From: Pseudarthrobacter sp.
Lineage (GTDB): Bacteria > Actinomycetota > Actinomycetes > Actinomycetales > Micrococcaceae
Reading direction: 5' to 3'
Assembly (NCBI GenBank): GCA_013362385.1
Contig: JABFWC010000354.1
Span: 1 to 5,054 of the forward strand
Length of the DNA stretch: 5,054 nucleotides
In this document: positions 1-5,015 of the stretch, one piece after another
Position numbering within the stretch: the stretch's first letter is position 1
Layout: every line of letters starts with the position of its first letter
Program-made: the position numbers and the translations under genes
The notes under the pieces: generated by a model
What the model saw: the letters and a program-made list of their open reading frames with translations, nothing else
What the model was told of the DNA's origin: nothing
The model's database searches: none

Positions 1-99
1 GGACTGGTCCGCGGCCTGAAGGAATTCCTGGCCTCGGGACCGGCCCCCAACACCGTCAACGTCCCGGTCCTGGCCAGGCTGCTGCGCGGTATGCACTGA
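1..99 (+). CDS. 3' end of an unidentified protein gene (partial)
   Basis: An open frame runs from the window edge to a TGA at 97-99 and gives the last 32 residues of a protein, ending in LLRGMH. About 28 of the 32 codons end in G or C, which fits a real high-GC coding region. The tail has a basic, leucine-rich character and a short Gly/Pro/Asn turn segment, but no motif I recognise, so I assign no function. The stop lies 21 bp upstream of the trmL start. trmL appears to have its own promoter in that gap, so the two genes need not be cotranscribed. Confidence 0.7.
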   Translation, partial: GLVRGLKEFLASGPAPNTVNVPVLARLLRGMH

Positions 100-108
100 G
101 GCGGTCGC

Positions 109-121
109 TAGGATAGGGAGG
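109..121 (+). promoter_or_regulatory. Candidate -10 element giving a leaderless trmL transcript
   Basis: TAGGAT at 109-114 matches the actinobacterial -10 pattern TANNNT. It is followed by exactly six bases and then the GTG start codon at 121. Transcription normally starts 6-7 bases after the -10 element, so the first transcribed base would be the G of the start codon, or very near it. The purine run AGGGAG at 115-120 abuts the start with no spacing, so it is poorly placed as a ribosome binding site. No good -35 hexamer is visible. Leaderless genes of this layout are common in mycobacteria and related actinobacteria. The position of the start site is inferred. Confidence 0.5.
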
Positions 122-588
122 TGTTCCGTATCCTGTTCCATGCTCCCGAAATCCCCGGCAACACCGGCAACGCCATCCGCCTCGCCGCCATCACCGGCGC
201 CGAACTGCACCTCGTGGAACCCCTCGGTTTCGACTTCTCCGACGCGAAGCTGCGCCGGGCCGGGCTTGACTACCACGACCTTGCCGTCGTCACGGTGCAC
301 AAAACCATCGACGACGCCTGGAACCACCTCAAGCCCGAGCGCGTGTACGCCTTCACCTCCGACGGAACCACGAGCTACACGGACGTTGCGTACCAGCCCG
401 GTGACGTGCTGATGTTCGGCCGCGAATCGGTTGGCCTGCCCGACGAACTGAAGGCCGATGCCCATGTCACAGCAACGGTGCGGCTGCCCATGCTGCCGGC
501 CTTGCGCTCGCTGAACCTGGCGAATGCGGCATCCATCGCCGTGTACGAGGCCTGGCGCCAGCAGGGGTTTGCCGGCGCCAGGCTCTAG
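121..588 (+). CDS. trmL: tRNA (cytidine/uridine(34)-2'-O)-methyltransferase TrmL, SPOUT family
   Basis: The 155-residue product is close in length to E. coli TrmL (about 157) and aligns with it, as I recall that sequence, almost end to end. The family methylates the 2'-OH of the wobble nucleotide (position 34) of tRNA-Leu isoacceptors using S-adenosylmethionine and works as a cytoplasmic dimer. The three SPOUT motifs are visible: PEIPGNTGNAIRLA near residues 9-22, MFGRESVGLP near 98-107, and the C-terminal RSLNLANAASIAVYEAWRQ near 128-146, which forms the knotted cofactor-binding site. The segment LRRAGLDYHD is also typical. The GTG start at 121 is preferred because the conserved FRILFHAPEIPGNTG begins straight after it. 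The gene stands between an unrelated upstream gene and sigK, with no sign of a shared operon. In actinobacteria the exact tRNA targets are inferred from homology. Confidence 0.93.
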   Translation: MFRILFHAPEIPGNTGNAIRLAAITGAELHLVEPLGFDFSDAKLRRAGLDYHDLAVVTVHKTIDDAWNHLKPERVYAFTSDGTTSYTDVAYQPGDVLMFGRESVGLPDELKADAHVTATVRLPMLPALRSLNLANAASIAVYEAWRQQGFAGARL

Positions 589-612
589 CCGCAGGAAGTT
601 TTCCCCCGCGGC

Positions 613-646
613 CCATCCACCCTGCCGCCGGCGCCGAATCACTGCT
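613..646 (+). promoter_or_regulatory. Candidate SigK-type (autoregulatory) promoter of sigK-rskA
   Basis: CCATCC lies at 613-618 and CCGAAT at 634-639, with 15 bases between them. From memory, the Mycobacterium tuberculosis SigK promoter consensus is a CCATCC -35 with a CCGAAT -10 at about this spacing. The nearest downstream genes are sigK and rskA, so this fits positive autoregulation by SigK. Transcription would begin near 646, leaving a leader of about 135 bases before the ATG at 782. The consensus is recalled rather than looked up, and the start site is not demonstrated. Confidence 0.55.
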
Positions 647-660
647 GGAAACATTCGGCG
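632..660. repeat. 8-bp inverted repeat over the sigK -10 and start region
   Basis: CGCCGAAT at 632-639 and ATTCGGCG at 653-660 are perfect inverted copies separated by 13 bases. The left arm contains the proposed CCGAAT -10 element, and the right arm lies just after the predicted transcription start. Because the left arm would not be transcribed from that promoter, the repeat is better placed as a protein-binding site than as an RNA hairpin. It could also be chance similarity in GC-rich DNA. Confidence 0.4.
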
Positions 661-682
661 GGATCGATACGGCGGCGGGATC

Positions 683-697
683 AAGGAGCGGCAGGTG
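683..697 (+). promoter_or_regulatory. Strong Shine-Dalgarno-like site before an alternative in-frame GTG for sigK
   Basis: AAGGAG at 683-688 is followed six bases later by GTG at 695-697, in frame with sigK with no intervening stop. Initiation here would add 29 residues to the N terminus. Codons between 695 and 781 use A or T at the third position about half the time and include two TTA codons, unlike the G/C-ending codons of the sigK body. This stretch therefore does not look like selected protein. I treat the site as a competing or accidental start. Confidence 0.25.
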
Positions 698-781
698 ACA
701 TTACTTCAGGGAGGTCCCGGGTACCGCCAGCTGCCTGGCCCTGCCGATGATCCACCGCCTGGAGACTTATGCTTGGGAGTG

Positions 782-1390
782 ATGGAAAATCCCAACGCGC
801 CGAATGCCGAGTCTGCCGCGGCGGTGACCGAGCCGCCGCTTGACCCCGGCCAACACCTCTCGGCCCTCCTGTCCCGGATAGCCCGGGACGACCAGGCCGC
901 GTTTGCCGAGTTCTACCAGCTCACCGCGCGCCGTGTTTACGGTATGGCACGCCGGGTCCTGATCGATCCCGAGCTCAGCGAAGACACCACGCAGGAAGTC
1001 TTCCTGCAGGTGTGGCAGAACGCGGCGAAATTCGATCCCCGGTCAGGCAGCGCGCTCTCCTGGCTGATGACCATCTCCCACCGGCGCGCGGTGGACAAGG
1101 TCCGCTCTTCGCAGTCCTCCACTGACCGGGAGGCGAAGTACGGGGCCAGCTCGCAGGACATTGACCATGACACTGTTTCCGAGGAAGTGGGCAGCCGGCT
1201 GGAGGCCGAGGCCGTGGTCCGCTGCCTGGAAACACTGACCGAGACACAACAGGAGTCTGTACGCCTCGCCTATTACGGCGGCCTCACTTATCGCGAGGTC
1301 GCAGAGCGGCTGAATGCCGCGGTTCCTACCATCAAGTCCCGCATCCGCGATGGACTGATCCGATTGAAGACCTGTCTGGGGGTGAGTTGA
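782..1390 (+). CDS. sigK: ECF RNA polymerase sigma factor SigK
   Basis: This 202-residue sigma factor has only regions 2 and 4. It directs RNA polymerase to a small regulon when released from its anti-sigma factor. Region 2 spans about residues 41-110 (FAEFYQLTARRVYGMARRVL, SEDTTQEVFLQVW, WLMTISHRRAVDKVR). Region 4 spans about 147-200 (LTETQQESVRLAYYGGLTYREVAERL, then the recognition helix AAVPTIKSRIRDGLIRLK). The ending CLGVS and overall length suit SigK; the M. tuberculosis protein is 187 residues. Cysteines C148 and C198 are 50 residues apart with C198 four residues from the end, the same geometry as the C133-C183 disulfide of M. tuberculosis SigK. The ATG at 782 is chosen because coding-type codon bias starts there, although its GGGAG (775-779) is only two bases away. 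In-frame GTG 779, TTG 773 and GTG 695 are alternatives. The stop is one base before rskA. Confidence 0.92.
   Translation: MENPNAPNAESAAAVTEPPLDPGQHLSALLSRIARDDQAAFAEFYQLTARRVYGMARRVLIDPELSEDTTQEVFLQVWQNAAKFDPRSGSALSWLMTISHRRAVDKVRSSQSSTDREAKYGASSQDIDHDTVSEEVGSRLEAEAVVRCLETLTETQQESVRLAYYGGLTYREVAERLNAAVPTIKSRIRDGLIRLKTCLGVS
1378..1386 (+). promoter_or_regulatory. rskA ribosome binding site inside the sigK 3' end
   Basis: GGGGGTGAG lies five bases before the rskA ATG at 1392 and is contained in the last codons of sigK. Ribosomes finishing sigK stop at 1390, one base before the next start. This placement predicts translational coupling and near-equal output of sigma and anti-sigma factor. It also supports ATG 1392 over the second ATG at 1401. 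Confidence 0.6.
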
Positions 1391-1391
1391 G

Positions 1392-2243
1392 ATGAGCGGA
1401 ATGGACCACGGCACCGATGGCCGCTCCGGTCCCTTTGGCGACACCGTGGCCACGGACCTCGCGTCCGGCCGCGCGGTCGATCTCGCTGAACTCTACGCCC
1501 TCGATGCCGTCACGGAGGAAGAACGCCGGGCCATCGACGCCTACATGGCCAGTGCACCGGACGCCGAGCGCCGGGCCTTCCTTGACCGTGTCCGCCAGGC
1601 CCGGGAGACGCTTGCCCGCACCTTCCGCACTGAGGAGGAGCCGCCGTCGGACCTGTTCGACCGCATTATCTCCCAGCTGCCGGCACAGGACCCGGGGCCG
1701 GGCAGCAGTACTGCCACGCCCGCCACGGCGGCAGCCGGGCCGCACGAGGCAACGGATGAACTCGCCGCAGCGCGCCGGCGCAGGGAAGAACGACGCCGGC
1801 CTGCCGGGACGCGCCGCTGGCTCGCCGGCGTTGCCGCCGCGGCGGTCATAGCACTCGGCGGCGTGGGCGTCGGCGCCTACCTTGCCGACCAGAACGACCC
1901 CGTGAACCAAGTGGTCCGGGCTGCCGACCTGAAGGAAGCTTCGGTGGACGTGGCGGGCGGCGGAAAGGCCACGCTCCTGATTTCGTCATCGCACGACGCA
2001 GCCGTCGTGAAGATGAGCGGCGTCCCTGCGCCACCGTCCGGCAAGGTCTACCAGATGTGGCTCATCCCCAGGGACGGCTCGGCGCCCGTCTCGCAGGGCC
2101 TGATGGACGAGCAGGCGCTCTCCAAACCGGCTGTGGTCCAAGGAATCCATTCCGCGGCGGCGCTGGGCATCACCGTGGAGCCGGTGGGCGGCTCCACCGC
2201 CCCGACGACGCCGACTGTCGCCGCCGCCCCGCTGGGCGCGTAA
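1392..2243 (+). CDS. rskA: Anti-sigma-K factor RskA, single-pass membrane protein
   Basis: The 283-residue protein has the three-part RskA layout. Residues about 28-98 form the cytoplasmic sigma-binding helices (LAELYALDAVTEEERRAID and following). Residues about 99-142 are a Pro/Ala/Thr linker ending in a very basic stretch rich in Arg. Residues about 143-165 are one transmembrane helix (LAGVAAAAVIALGGVGVGAY). Residues 166-283 form the extracytoplasmic RskA domain, with the family features GKVYQMWLIPRDG near 217-229 and ITVEPVGGSTAPTTP near 260-274. The basic residues before the helix predict a cytoplasmic N terminus. No HxxxCxxC zinc motif is present, as expected for the RskA type. It should hold SigK inactive at the membrane. 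In mycobacteria, release follows stepwise proteolysis ending with the site-2 protease Rip1, and a similar route is inferred here. It is cotranscribed with sigK, one base downstream. Confidence 0.9.
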   Translation: MSGMDHGTDGRSGPFGDTVATDLASGRAVDLAELYALDAVTEEERRAIDAYMASAPDAERRAFLDRVRQARETLARTFRTEEEPPSDLFDRIISQLPAQDPGPGSSTATPATAAAGPHEATDELAAARRRREERRRPAGTRRWLAGVAAAAVIALGGVGVGAYLADQNDPVNQVVRAADLKEASVDVAGGGKATLLISSSHDAAVVKMSGVPAPPSGKVYQMWLIPRDGSAPVSQGLMDEQALSKPAVVQGIHSAAALGITVEPVGGSTAPTTPTVAAAPLGA

Positions 2244-2258
2244 CCGGCCGGGCGGACC

Positions 2259-2298
2259 AATATGGGCCCCGTTCCTTTGAAGGAACGGGGCCCATATT
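2259..2298. terminator. Perfect 19-bp inverted repeat, probable bidirectional terminator
   Basis: Bases 2259-2277 are the exact reverse complement of 2280-2298, with TG at the centre. In RNA this folds into a GC-rich stem with a tight four-base loop. It lies 15 bp after the rskA stop and 6 bp after the stop of the convergent deacetylase gene, so it can end transcripts from both sides. The outer ends AATAT/ATATT give only a short, interrupted U-rich tail on either strand. It is thus a strong hairpin with a weak U-tract. A repeat of this length shows no second copy in the window. Confidence 0.85.
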
Positions 2299-2304
2299 AC
2301 TGCT

Positions 2305-3084
2305 TCAAAAACCCGCTATGGTGCCGGGTCCATTGACCGCCACCACGTGGAACGCCTCGGCGCTGCGGCCTTCGGGCAGGCCAGCCCGGGCCGCGTTGGC
2401 CTGCATGCCCCGCCGCACGGTCGCCTCCATCGCTTCCACATCCGGGTGCTGGCTGACGTGGACGTGGATGGCGCCAAGCTTCGCCTCCACATGGTCAGTC
2501 ACGTCCACGAAGTGGTTCTCGCGTTCCTCCGGGCCCGCGTAGAGCCACAGCCACGGCAGCTTGTAGGCGGCGAGCCCGGCTTCGGCCAGTTCGGGGTAGG
2601 CGAAGGGGTTTTCCACCGCGGGATACACCGCGCGGGTCACTGCCTCCCCCACCGCAAGGTGGTCCGGGTGGCTCTTCTGGATGCGTGCCCAGTTCCGTTC
2701 CGGGTGCATGGAAAGGACGACGTCGGGACGGATCTCGCGGATCAGCCGTACCACCCCTTTCATCACCTCGTGCGAGGGTTCCAGGTAACCGTCGCGCTGA
2801 TGGAGGTAGTGGATGTCGGTGACACCCACGAGCTCCGCGGCGCGGCGCTGCTCGGCGTCGCGCATCGCGATGATGTCGGGACGATGGGCGGGGTCGAAAC
2901 CGCCGGCGTCGCCATCAGTCATGATGCAGTAGCTCACTTCGACGCCGGCCGCCGTCCAGGCCGCAATGGTGCCGGCTGCCCCGAAGTCGATGTCGTCCGG
3001 GTGGGCCGCAAAACAGAGCACCCGCCCAATCCGGTGCGTGTCCGGGTTGAACGGGCTCTGTGCCTTGGTGGTGTAGGCGGTCAA
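2305..3084 (-). CDS. PIG-L family zinc-dependent deacetylase (LmbE-like)
   Basis: From a TTG start at 3084 the product has 259 residues, typical for the family. PIG-L enzymes remove acetyl groups from N-acetylglucosamine-type sugars and related amides; MshB and Mca of mycothiol metabolism belong here. The zinc and catalytic motif [10 protein letters not shown] is at residues 26-35 (H28, D30/D31). TDGDAGG is at 56-62, the conserved arginine/glutamate helix [14 protein letters not shown] at 74-87, and the third metal-ligand motif SHPDH at 138-142. No signal peptide is visible, so it is probably cytoplasmic. The TTG start is chosen because AAAAGG lies about eight bases upstream and homology begins soon after; longer in-frame versions would overlap etfA out of frame. 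It is the last gene of the etfBA operon, four bases after etfA. The substrate cannot be read from the sequence, and no mycothiol genes are visible here. Confidence 0.88.
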   Translation of the reverse strand: MTAYTTKAQSPFNPDTHRIGRVLCFAAHPDDIDFGAAGTIAAWTAAGVEVSYCIMTDGDAGGFDPAHRPDIIAMRDAEQRRAAELVGVTDIHYLHQRDGYLEPSHEVMKGVVRLIREIRPDVVLSMHPERNWARIQKSHPDHLAVGEAVTRAVYPAVENPFAYPELAEAGLAAYKLPWLWLYAGPEERENHFVDVTDHVEAKLGAIHVHVSQHPDVEAMEATVRRGMQANAARAGLPEGRSAEAFHVVAVNGPGTIAGF

Positions 3085-3088
3085 AGAG

Positions 3089-4042
3089 TCAGCCTTTTCG
3101 CTTCTTGATCTCGGCGGTGGCCTGCGGCAGGACGTCGAAGACGTCCCCGACGATGCCGAAATCCGCGATTTCGAAGACCGGCGACTCGGCATCCTTGTTG
3201 ATGGCAACGATGACCTTGGAGGTCTGCATGCCGGCCTTTTGCTGGATCGCACCTGAAATACCCGCCGAGATGTACAGCTGCGGGGAGACGGTCTTGCCGG
3301 TCTGGCCCACCTGGGCGTCGTGGCTGATCCAGCCGGCGTCCGTGGCGGCACGGGATGCACCCACAGCCGCGCCAAGGGCGTCTGCCAGTTCCTCGACGGG
3401 ACCGAAGTCGCCGTCCATGCCGCGCCCGCCCGCTACCACGATGCGGGCGTCGGTCAGGTCCGGCCTTCCGGTGGCTACCTTCTGCTCCCGGGCGATGATG
3501 CGGGCCGCCGCGGCGGTGCTTCCGGCCGGGACCTCCACCGTGGTGGTCACCGGCTTGGTGGGCGAAGCCGCCGGCTCGGGAACCACGTTGTTGGCCTTGA
3601 GGGTCAGCACGGAGACGGCGGTGGTAGCCTTGCAGGCGGTGTTGTAGGAACCGGCCAGGACGGACTTGCGGGCTGTGCCGTCCTGATCCACTGCCACCAC
3701 GTCGGTGACGACGCCGGCATTCAGCCGGATGCCCAGCCGTGCGGCGATTTCCTTGCCCTCGGGCGAGTTGTCCAACAGGACGATGTCCGCGCCGGTGGAT
3801 TCAGCGGCGGCGGCCAGGTAGGCGGCCTTGGGAGCCACGAGGAACTCGTCCAGGTCCTGGACGGAGGGGCGGAGAACGGTGCCCACGCCGTACTCGGCGA
3901 ACGAGGCCGCGACGGCGTCGGAAAGTTCTCCGTTGAGCGCCACGGCGCTCTCGCCCAGGGAGCGTGCAAGGGTCAGCAGTTCGAGGCTGCTCTTCTTCAG
4001 CGACGCGCCGGGGTTGTCAATGAATACAAGTACTTTTGCCAT
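3089..4042 (-). CDS. etfA: Electron transfer flavoprotein alpha subunit
   Basis: The 317-residue protein is the FAD-carrying subunit of the EtfAB heterodimer, which takes electrons from acyl-CoA and other dehydrogenases and passes them to the quinone pool. The N-terminal domain (about 1-190) starts [12 protein letters not shown]. The C-terminal FAD domain begins near residue 197. FAD-site features include VVAGGRGM at 202-209, [11 protein letters not shown] at 228-238, QVGQTGK at 244-250 and the family signature from YISAGISG (257-264) through IVAIN. In that signature residue 268 is Gln (CAA) where the usual residue is His or Pro, within IQQKAGM. The ATG at 4042 has AAAAGGA at 4057-4051, eight bases upstream, which overlaps the etfB stop. 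The gap to etfB is 13 bp, so both subunits come from one mRNA. Confidence 0.95.
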   Translation of the reverse strand: MAKVLVFIDNPGASLKKSSLELLTLARSLGESAVALNGELSDAVAASFAEYGVGTVLRPSVQDLDEFLVAPKAAYLAAAAESTGADIVLLDNSPEGKEIAARLGIRLNAGVVTDVVAVDQDGTARKSVLAGSYNTACKATTAVSVLTLKANNVVPEPAASPTKPVTTTVEVPAGSTAAAARIIAREQKVATGRPDLTDARIVVAGGRGMDGDFGPVEELADALGAAVGASRAATDAGWISHDAQVGQTGKTVSPQLYISAGISGAIQQKAGMQTSKVIVAINKDAESPVFEIADFGIVGDVFDVLPQATAEIKKRKG

Positions 4043-4055
4043 GTCCCGTTTCCTT

Positions 4056-4847
4056 TTAGAGCAGCTTCTGGTCGGCCAGGAAGTCGACGAGCTTGATGCC
4101 GGCGTCGCCTTCGTCGGTGATGATGGTGCCGGCGGTCCGCGGCGGCCGCTGCTCGGCGTTGGTCACAGTGGTCCAGGAGCCGGAGAAACCCACCTGGGCG
4201 GGGTCCACGCCGATGTCGGCCAGGGACAGGGTGGTGATGCTCTTCCGCTTGGCGGCGATGATGCCCTTGAAGTTGGGGTAGCGGGGTTCGTTGATCTGGT
4301 CGGTGACGGACACGACGGCGGGCAGGGTAGCCTCCACCGTTTCAGAGGACGTGTCGGCGTCGCGCCGGGCGGTCAGGCGGTTGCCGTCCACCTCGAGCGA
4401 CGAGGCAAAGGTGACCTGGGGCAGGCCGAGCCGCTCCGCCAGCTGCGCAGGAACGAGCGAGGTCTCGCCGTCGGTGGACGCCATGCCGGTGATGACCAGG
4501 TCCACGTTGCCCAGGTGCCGGACAGCCGCGGCCAGGGCAAGGGAGGTGGCGGCGGCGTCCGAGCCGGCGAGTGCGTCGTCGGTCAGGTGCACACCTTCGG
4601 TGGCACCGATCTGGAGCGACTTCTTGATGGCGTTTACGGCTCCGGACGGCCCCATGCTCAGCGCGATGACCTGGTTGCCGGCCTTGCTGCCGCCGCGCGC
4701 TTCGGCCAGCTGCAAAGCCGCTTCCAGCGCGTATTCGTCAAGCTCGGACAGAATGCTTTCGCTGCGGTCAGCCGTGAAGCCCTCGCCGTTGAGGTGGCGG
4801 TCGAATTGGGCGTCCGGTACATGTTTGACCAGGACTACGATCTTCAA
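4056..4847 (-). CDS. etfB: Electron transfer flavoprotein beta subunit
   Basis: The 263-residue product from TTG 4847 begins MKIVVLVKHVPDAQ, the usual EtfB N terminus. EtfB binds AMP structurally and carries the loop that docks to partner dehydrogenases. Visible features are SMGPSGAVNAIKKSL near 64-78, MASTDGETSLVPAQLAERL near 122-140 (nucleotide-binding and Q-rich helix region), SSETVEATLPAVVSVTDQINEPRYP near 167-191 (given here as family signature) and GIIAAKRK at 195-202. The recognition-loop anchor, Leu195 in human ETF, aligns with F193. GAAGAG and GGAA precede the TTG by three and six bases. An in-frame GTG at 4859 and ATG at 4931 would add 4 or 28 residues with no similarity to the family, so they are less likely. 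etfB is the first gene of the etfB-etfA-deacetylase operon. Confidence 0.93.
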   Translation of the reverse strand: MKIVVLVKHVPDAQFDRHLNGEGFTADRSESILSELDEYALEAALQLAEARGGSKAGNQVIALSMGPSGAVNAIKKSLQIGATEGVHLTDDALAGSDAAATSLALAAAVRHLGNVDLVITGMASTDGETSLVPAQLAERLGLPQVTFASSLEVDGNRLTARRDADTSSETVEATLPAVVSVTDQINEPRYPNFKGIIAAKRKSITTLSLADIGVDPAQVGFSGSWTTVTNAEQRPPRTAGTIITDEGDAGIKLVDFLADQKLL

Positions 4848-5015
4848 TGTCTCTTCCACTGTATTTACAGCAGCCTTCCATGCTTGTGGACAGCCAGCCG
4901 GGTGGGTCATGGCCTCGAAAATGCCCGGCAAACGGGTAAACCCTAGCTAACCATACCCGCGCACCCGTGCGCCCTCTTCCGTTAACGCCTGTGTCAGCCC
5001 CGCCACGCCGGGGGC
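4848..5015. other. Intergenic region upstream of etfB with short palindromes
   Basis: No convincing gene is seen in these 168 bases. They hold the 5' control region of the etf operon and, if the gene at 5016 is real, that of a divergent gene. Three short palindromes stand out: GGGTAAACCC at 4934-4943, GCGCACCCGTGCGC at 4959-4972 (6-bp arms around CC), and GTTAAC at 4981-4986. The AT-richer patch around 4937-4957 is the most promoter-like sequence on either strand. None matches a regulator site that I can name. Confidence 0.5.
4858..4870 (-). promoter_or_regulatory. Weak candidate -10 and small palindrome just upstream of etfB
   Basis: On the minus strand TACAGT (4863-4858) fits TANNNT, and TGTAAATA overlaps it. 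The same bases form CTGTA-TT-TACAG (4859-4870), a 5-bp inverted repeat that could be an operator. A start near 4851 would leave a leader of only a few bases before TTG 4847. No convincing -35 element is seen at the correct distance, and other TANNNT matches (TATGGT, TAGGGT) occur further upstream near 4941-4957. The assignment is tentative. Confidence 0.25.

Noticed and set aside
588..612. Imperfect hairpin after the trmL stop (GCCGC/GCGGC with inner GGAA/TTCC)
   Set aside because: The stem is interrupted and no U-run follows; it also abuts the proposed sigK -35, so a terminator call is not supported.
524..781. sigK frame extended back to an ATG at 524 inside trmL
   Set aside because: The extension overlaps trmL in another frame, has the wrong base composition for coding, and adds residues absent from SigK proteins.
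800..805. Second CCGAAT near the sigK start codon
   Set aside because: No CCATCC lies at suitable distance upstream and it falls inside the coding region, so it is likely chance.
1332..1910. 192-codon minus-strand frame across the sigK-rskA junction
   Set aside because: It is antisense to two clear genes, with no motif and no ribosome binding site.
2347..3108. Long plus-strand open frame of about 250 codons opposite the deacetylase gene
   Set aside because: It mirrors the complementary strand of a clear PIG-L gene, shows no family motif, and such frames are expected in high-GC DNA.
4848..4931. N-terminal extension of EtfB to the ATG at 4931
   Set aside because: The extra residues do not resemble EtfB, and the family N terminus KIVVLVKHVPD starts exactly after TTG 4847.
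3828..4946. 372-codon plus-strand open frame across etfA and etfB
   Set aside because: It lies opposite two well-supported ETF genes, spans their junction, and its product is a low-complexity Gly/Val/Arg string typical of antisense frames.
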